Source: an uncultured Clostridia bacterium
Lineage (GTDB): Bacteria; Bacillota; Clostridia; Christensenellales; Borkfalkiaceae
NCBI GenBank assembly: GCA_949283125.1
Contig: CASDRK010000002.1
Span: forward strand, 156,610-220,609
DNA: 64,000 bases
Direction of reading: 5' to 3'
Shown here: piece after piece, positions 60,112 through 64,000 of the stretch
How positions within the stretch are numbered: the first letter of the stretch is position 1
Layout of the letters: every line of letters begins with the position of its first letter
The notes under the pieces: generated by a model
Told to the model about the DNA's origin: nothing
What the model saw: the letters and a program-made list of their open reading frames with translations, nothing else
The model's database searches: none
Made by a program: the position numbers and the translations under genes

Positions 60112-61233
60112 TCAGAAGAGCTTTAAAATGTAGCTCAAAGCTATCAGCGCGGCGAGAAAGGCGACGTTGTACGCGGTGAAGCGGGCAAGATATGCCAACC
60201 TGTTTTCGGGATATTCCTTGGCCAGCGCCTTGTAGGATATCAGGCTGGCCATGGAAGCTATCAGCGTGCCCAGCCCGCCCAGATTGCACCCGACGAGCAG
60301 CGCGGAGTAGTCCGACGAAAAGCCCGAAAGGAGCAGCGCCGCGGGCACGTTGCTTATGAACTGGCTGGCGAGAACGGCTATCAGCTCCTCGTTGCCGGCA
60401 ATGACCGAAGACAGAAAGTCGCGCAGCGCCGGTATGTTGCCCATGTTGCCTATGAACACGAACAGCGCGACAAACGTGGCGAGCAGCGAGTAATCGACCT
60501 TTGCCAGCGAGCGGCGGTCGAATATGAGCGTGAACGCGAGCACGGCGAGGGCGACGGCCCATGCGGGCACGACGTTGAAAAGCGACATGAGACACGCAAC
60601 AAAGAACACGGCCGGCCACGTCAGCGAAAAGGCTCCGCCCGTTTCGCACTCCACCTCCACCCCCTGCGCGGGGACCGACCTGAAACAGGCTATCGCAACC
60701 GCAAGCCCTGCGCCGGACAGCGCCACGTAGGGGAGCATTGTCAGCACGAGCTCGCCGAACGACATGCCCGACTGCCCGTAGAGATACAGGTTCTGCGGGT
60801 TGCCTATGGGCGTGAGCGCGCTGCCGAGGTTGGCCGCAAGCGTCTGCAGCACCACGGTGGGCATTATCAGCCGCTCGAACCCCGCCGCCCTGAGGACGAT
60901 TATGGCGAAGGGCACGAAAGTTATCAGCGATACGTCGTTGGTGACGGCCATGCTGAGAAAAAAGGGAGCAAAGACGAGCACATACATCAGCTTTTTGGAA
61001 GTGTTTGCCCGCTTAAGCAGTTTGTTTGCCATCAGCGCGAACAGCCCTGCGCGCTGAAAGCCCTTCATGACCGCCATCAGCGCGAACAGAAGGGCTATCG
61101 TGTCCCAGTCTATGTAGCCGAGATATTGCTCCGACGGCGGCACGAAAAACATGGACGCAACCGCCAGCAACACCGCTATGCACAGCACCGCTTCGGCCTT
61201 TACAAACCGCCCGCAGGCGGACAAAAACTTCAT
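60112..61233 (-). CDS. ArsB/SLC13-type anion or organic acid permease
   Basis: This 373-residue membrane protein has about ten helices and two inverted-repeat motifs: VTNDVSLITFVPFAI with LGSALTPIGNPQNLYLY, and SQFISNVPAALLLSGF with LVGCNLGGLGTLIAS. These are the TND/SNxP hairpins of the ion transporter superfamily (SLC13, ArsB, CitM, NhaD). The substrate cannot be told by eye. Its ATG overlaps the stop of the MFS gene (ATGA), so both are one operon. Confidence 0.85.
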   Translation of the reverse strand: MKFLSACGRFVKAEAVLCIAVLLAVASMFFVPPSEQYLGYIDWDTIALLFALMAVMKGFQRAGLFALMANKLLKRANTSKKLMYVLVFAPFFLSMAVTNDVSLITFVPFAIIVLRAAGFERLIMPTVVLQTLAANLGSALTPIGNPQNLYLYGQSGMSFGELVLTMLPYVALSGAGLAVAIACFRSVPAQGVEVECETGGAFSLTWPAVFFVACLMSLFNVVPAWAVALAVLAFTLIFDRRSLAKVDYSLLATFVALFVFIGNMGNIPALRDFLSSVIAGNEELIAVLASQFISNVPAALLLSGFSSDYSALLVGCNLGGLGTLIASMASLISYKALAKEYPENRLAYLARFTAYNVAFLAALIALSYILKLF

Positions 61234-62426
61234 TCCGCCGACCCCGCTTTGGCCGTCAGCCGCGCCGTGATTTCGTGCATTATTATCATAATTACAAGAA
61301 AGACCCCCACATATGCGGGAAGTATTTGCGTAGTCCACGCGCCGGCTATAATTCCGAACAACGGCGAAGCCAGCCCGCCGATATAGGCGAAGGCCATCTC
61401 CATGCCGACGACCGCCTGCGAATTTTCCACCCCGAAGAGCGCGGGCGTGGAATGTATTATGCCCGGATAGACGGGCGCGCAGCCGAGGCCGACGGCGACG
61501 AAGCCCGTTATCGTAAGCCAGTCGGCCGGCATGGCCGTCAGCACCACGCCGATCGCGATCAGCACGTACCCGCAGCGTATTAGCGTTCTGTCAGAAAATC
61601 TGAACGTGAGAAATCCGTTCAGCCCCCTGCCGACGGTTATGCCGATGAAAAACATGCTGGCGAGCATGGCGGCAAATTCTTCCGAAAAGCCGTTGTGCGC
61701 CATCATGTAACTGCTCGCCCACAGCATGGAGCTCTGCTCTAACGCGCAGTAGCAGAAAAAGCAGATAAAGTATGTGGCGGCGCCGCGTATGGCGAACACC
61801 TGACGGAAGGTCAGCCCCTTTGTGCGCACCTCCTTCATGCCGTCGGCCGTCGCCGGCTTGCGGGGCTCGTTCTGCGCCGCGACTTTTTTCCACACGGGCA
61901 GGCTGAAGAATATGACAAGCGTCAGCGCAGCCTGCACGGCGGCGACTATCATATATCCGACATTCCAGCCCAGTCCGCCCGTGAGGGCAAAACTCATGAT
62001 GTACGGGCTGACGGAGGCGCCTACGCCCCACATGCAGTGCAGCCAGCTCATATGGCGGCTCTTGAGATGCAGAGCGACATAATTATTTAGCGCGGCGTCC
62101 ACCCCGCCCGCGCCGAGACCGTAAGGCACGGCGAACAGCACGAGCATCCAGAACTGCGTGCTGAACGAAAACGCGAGCAGCGCGAGAGCCGTCAGCGCCG
62201 TGCTTACGGCCGTGACGAGACCGGCGCCGAATCTCCTCGTCAGGCGGTCGCTCATCAGACTGGAGACTACCGTGCCCACGCCTATCACCGCCGAGACTAT
62301 GCCCGCATACCCTATCGGCGCGCCGAACTGCGCGCTCATGGACGGCCACGCCGAACCGAGCAGCGAATCAGGCAGTCCCAAACTTACAAAGCTAAGATAT
62401 ATTATCGCGATCAGTAAACCGGCCAT
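61230..62426 (-). CDS. Major facilitator superfamily transporter
   Basis: This 398-residue protein has 12 hydrophobic helices and MFS marks: GLPDSLLGSAWPSM in helix 1, MSDRLTRRFGAG in the first cytosolic loop (motif A), and GLGAGGVDAALNNYV in helix 4, resembling sugar (FucP-like) transporters. The substrate is unknown. AGGGA precedes the ATG. It is translationally coupled to the permease downstream. Confidence 0.88.
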   Translation of the reverse strand: MAGLLIAIIYLSFVSLGLPDSLLGSAWPSMSAQFGAPIGYAGIVSAVIGVGTVVSSLMSDRLTRRFGAGLVTAVSTALTALALLAFSFSTQFWMLVLFAVPYGLGAGGVDAALNNYVALHLKSRHMSWLHCMWGVGASVSPYIMSFALTGGLGWNVGYMIVAAVQAALTLVIFFSLPVWKKVAAQNEPRKPATADGMKEVRTKGLTFRQVFAIRGAATYFICFFCYCALEQSSMLWASSYMMAHNGFSEEFAAMLASMFFIGITVGRGLNGFLTFRFSDRTLIRCGYVLIAIGVVLTAMPADWLTITGFVAVGLGCAPVYPGIIHSTPALFGVENSQAVVGMEMAFAYIGGLASPLFGIIAGAWTTQILPAYVGVFLVIMIIMHEITARLTAKAGSAE

Positions 62427-62480
62427 ATGCTTTCCCTATCAAACGGCATTTATGCGGGCCGAGCGCGGCCCGCATACGGT

Positions 62481-62508
62481 ATTTTATCACAACGGTCGCA
62501 TTAGTCAA
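62481..62508 (-). promoter_or_regulatory. Promoter of the MFS-permease operon
   Basis: On the minus strand, TTGACT (62508-62503), 16 bases and TAAAAT (62486-62481). Confidence 0.68.
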
Positions 62509-62568
62509 CCATATGCGGCCGCCTTTACAGGATTTTTTGCCGCCGGAGCAAAAATCCCGCGCGTTAAA

Positions 62569-62598
62569 GCGCCGCCGCGCCGCACGGCGCGGCGGCGC
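62569..62598 (-). terminator. GC hairpin downstream of mgsA
   Basis: Perfect 14-bp arms (62569-62582 and 62585-62598); on the minus strand TTTAACGC follows. A probable but weak-tailed terminator. Confidence 0.55.
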
Positions 62599-62645
62599 AA
62601 ATCAGAGCGGACAGCCCAAGCCCGAAACCGCGTTGCTCTTTTTGC

Positions 62646-63026
62646 TCAATCTTGCGATGCAAACCTGCCGAGTATGCAGTCGGCGGTGGATATATTGGTG
62701 GCAATGGGCACGTCATATACCACGGCTATGCGCAAAAGCGCGCGCACGTCCGGGTCGTGCGGCTGCGCCGTAAGCGGATCGCACAAAAACACTATGGCAT
62801 CTATGCCGCCTTCGGCCACATGCGCGCCTATCTGCTGGTCTCCGCCCAGCGGGCCGGACAGAAATCCCTTTACGTTCAGACCCGTGGCTTCCGCCACCCT
62901 GCGCGCGGTCGTGCCGGTGCCGCACAGCTCGTAATTTTTAAGTATGCCGGCATTCTTCGCCGCCCAGTCCACCATCTCTTTCTTCTTTGCGTCGTGCGCT
63001 ATCAGCGCGATAGTCTTCTTACTCAT
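62646..63026 (-). CDS. mgsA: Methylglyoxal synthase
   Basis: This 126-residue protein is IALIAHDAKKKEMVDW ... LCGTGTTARRV ... GFLSGPLGGDQQIGAHV ... FLCDPLTAQPHDPDVRALLR, which holds the phosphate-binding TGTT loop and the catalytic Asp in GGDQQ. It makes methylglyoxal from dihydroxyacetone phosphate, a bypass when phosphate is low or sugar phosphates pile up. The ATG at 63026 follows AGAGGAC. Promoter TTGCAC, 16 bases, TATAAT at 63099-63072. Confidence 0.96.
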   Translation of the reverse strand: MSKKTIALIAHDAKKKEMVDWAAKNAGILKNYELCGTGTTARRVAEATGLNVKGFLSGPLGGDQQIGAHVAEGGIDAIVFLCDPLTAQPHDPDVRALLRIAVVYDVPIATNISTADCILGRFASQD

Positions 63027-63071
63027 GTAAAACCTGTCCTCTTGCGGCCGCAGATTTTGCACCGCTCAATC

Positions 63072-63099
63072 ATTATACCATAAAAACGTCACGGTGCAA
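63072..63099 (-). promoter_or_regulatory. Promoter of mgsA
   Basis: On the minus strand, TTGCAC (63099-63094), 16 bases and TATAAT (63077-63072). Confidence 0.6.
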
Positions 63100-63315
63100 T
63101 ACGACAAACGCAATTTTTTATTGAGAGTGCAAATTTATTACAAAATTTCCCGCCGGGACAAATCCAAGTCCGCGACAAATCTTGCACAAAAGTCAGGCTC
63201 GACTTCCGACAATATTTGCCGCCGGACGCCGAAATGATACAACCCGCAACTTGCGCCCGATTCAAAGACATCCCGCCGCGAATTCCGCGGCGGGATGTTT
63301 GACAATTCATCATTA

Positions 63316-63555
63316 AAATCCGGCAACTTGACTTCTCGCAAGGCGTGAGGGCATCGCCTTGCTCGGTCACCGCTCGCGCCTTTCGCTATGCGCTCGCTCA
63401 TCTCGCAGGGCAAAATAGCGGGTGTCCGCTATTTTGAAAACACACTGCTCGTCCTCCCAGACCTTGGAGGGTCAACTACTTTCGCCGTAGACGAGCTTAA
63501 AAAAGGTCTACAAAATTTGTCTTCGCCAAATTTTGCCCGGAAGTTAAGCTCGTAA
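63316..63555 (-). pseudogene. Broken 5S rRNA copy
   Basis: The 3' end of 5S (AATCCGGCAACTTG on the plus strand) recurs at 63316-63330. A 40-base block identical to the intact 5S (63667-63706) lies at 63461-63500. About 130 bases with two hairpins separate them (GCAAGGCG/CGCCTTGC near 63339-63363; CAAAATAGCGG/CCGCTATTTTG at 63411-63436). A further 5S piece (AGTTAAGCTCGT) lies inverted near 63543-63555. The 5' half is absent. Confidence 0.65.
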
Positions 63556-63607
63556 ACGCGCCATACTAATCATCCAACGTACAAAACAGATCTGCACATA
63601 AAAAAAA

Positions 63608-63632
63608 GAAAACACCCAATTATGGGTGTTTC
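63608..63632 (-). terminator. Terminator of the rRNA operon
   Basis: Arms 63611-63618 and 63623-63630 with loop ATTA. On the minus strand TTTTCTTTTTTTT follows; a T-run on the plus side makes it bidirectional. Confidence 0.85.
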
Positions 63633-63642
63633 TTTTTTGAAA

Positions 63643-63758
<116 letters not shown>

Positions 63759-63985
63759 ATGGTATTATAACGCCGAATGGCGATATAAATGATTTTTTGT
63801 GCGCTCAAAACGCTTTGCCGCGCTCTGTTTACACACTTCAGCCCTGCTTTTACCGGCAAAGACTGACAACTGCATAGCATTGAAAGATAAAGCAAAGGAA
63901 GGCAAGTTATACGCTCGTTAAAATCGCAGCCAATCTTTAATGTAAGGATTCATATAACTCATGCTGTTTTCTCAACTCATGTTGA
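63759..63985 (-). other. 23S-5S internal transcribed spacer
   Basis: About 225 bases separate 23S and 5S. I see no tRNA cloverleaf or GGTTCGAATCC-like arm in either strand. Confidence 0.7.
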
Positions 63986-64000
63986 GATCAAGCCCTCGAC
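63986..64000 (-). rRNA. rrl: 3' tip of 23S ribosomal RNA (partial)
   Basis: The last bases of the window read on the minus strand GTCGAGGGCTTGATC, the usual 3' end of Clostridia 23S rRNA. The rest lies outside the window. Confidence 0.75.

Larger units (their letters stand above)
63100..63642. other. Intergenic region downstream of the rRNA operon
   Basis: No gene was found. It contains a perfect 13-bp hairpin (63268-63280 with 63286-63298), two broken pieces of a 5S sequence (63316-63330 and 63461-63500), three inverted repeats, and the rRNA terminator. Confidence 0.6.

Noticed and set aside
63759-63985. tRNA genes in the 23S-5S spacer
   Set aside because: No cloverleaf, T-arm or CCA-like end was found on either strand.

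Overview
The window reads as chromosome of a fairly GC-rich, low-complexity-intergenic Gram-positive anaerobe of the Bacillota, class Clostridia. This rests on sigma-A promoters with 17-bp spacers, strong GGAGG ribosome sites, a T-box leader, PPi-type phosphofructokinase, KtrAB, a YetF/DUF4363 pair and lipoproteins with long CxxC repeat arrays typical of gut Clostridia (possibly a Christensenellales-like lineage; that finer placement is inference). TGA and TAA end almost all genes; TAG is used three times. Most genes and the rRNA lie on the minus strand, so replication probably runs leftward.

Layout. 1-4.6 kb: an alkyltransferase-like fragment, lepA and an EF-G-like GTPase. 4.9-10.1 kb: an operon maf - mreB-like - EAL phosphodiesterase, then ppx. 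10.3-13.6 kb: a tightly overlapping folate operon folC-folE-folP-folBK with a structured leader. 13.9-21.2 kb: YetF/DUF4363, two lipoproteins, a PPi-phosphofructokinase and a PHP phosphatase. 21.5-30 kb: rplM-rpsI, a small XRE/zinc-ribbon divergent pair with twin operators, a short alaS, cysE-cysS under a T-box, and ktrB-ktrA. 30.2-33.3 kb: a DeoR regulator, a DUF308 membrane protein with a small partner, and a DUF89 phosphatase.

33.4-49.4 kb is the accessory part: a CxxC-repeat lipoprotein; an RloA/RloB-like ATPase plus TOPRIM-like pair (candidate phage defence); a CDF metal exporter; and a giant surface lipoprotein of 2865 residues with about two dozen CxxC repeats and two family-1 pectate lyase domains. 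The giant frame continues for another 373 codons past an in-frame amber codon. The two CxxC lipoprotein genes share a two-hairpin leader element whose first stem shows compensatory base changes.

49.4-50.6 kb is a 1.2-kb non-coding region with operator-like repeats and four TTATCAACA boxes. 50.6-63 kb carries sbcC-sbcD, a pRiA4b ORF-3-like gene, L-serine dehydratase, feoA-feoB, a Sel1 protein, two transporters and mgsA. 63.3-64 kb holds broken 5S fragments, an intact 5S rRNA and the 3' tip of 23S, all reading leftward.

A recurring theme is leaderless promoters: four genes have a -10 box only 6-7 bases before the ATG and no ribosome-binding site. The most unusual candidates are the amber-split giant lyase, the shared covarying leader element, the RloAB-like pair and the XRE/zinc-ribbon switch. 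All function calls come from motif recognition by eye, without database searches.
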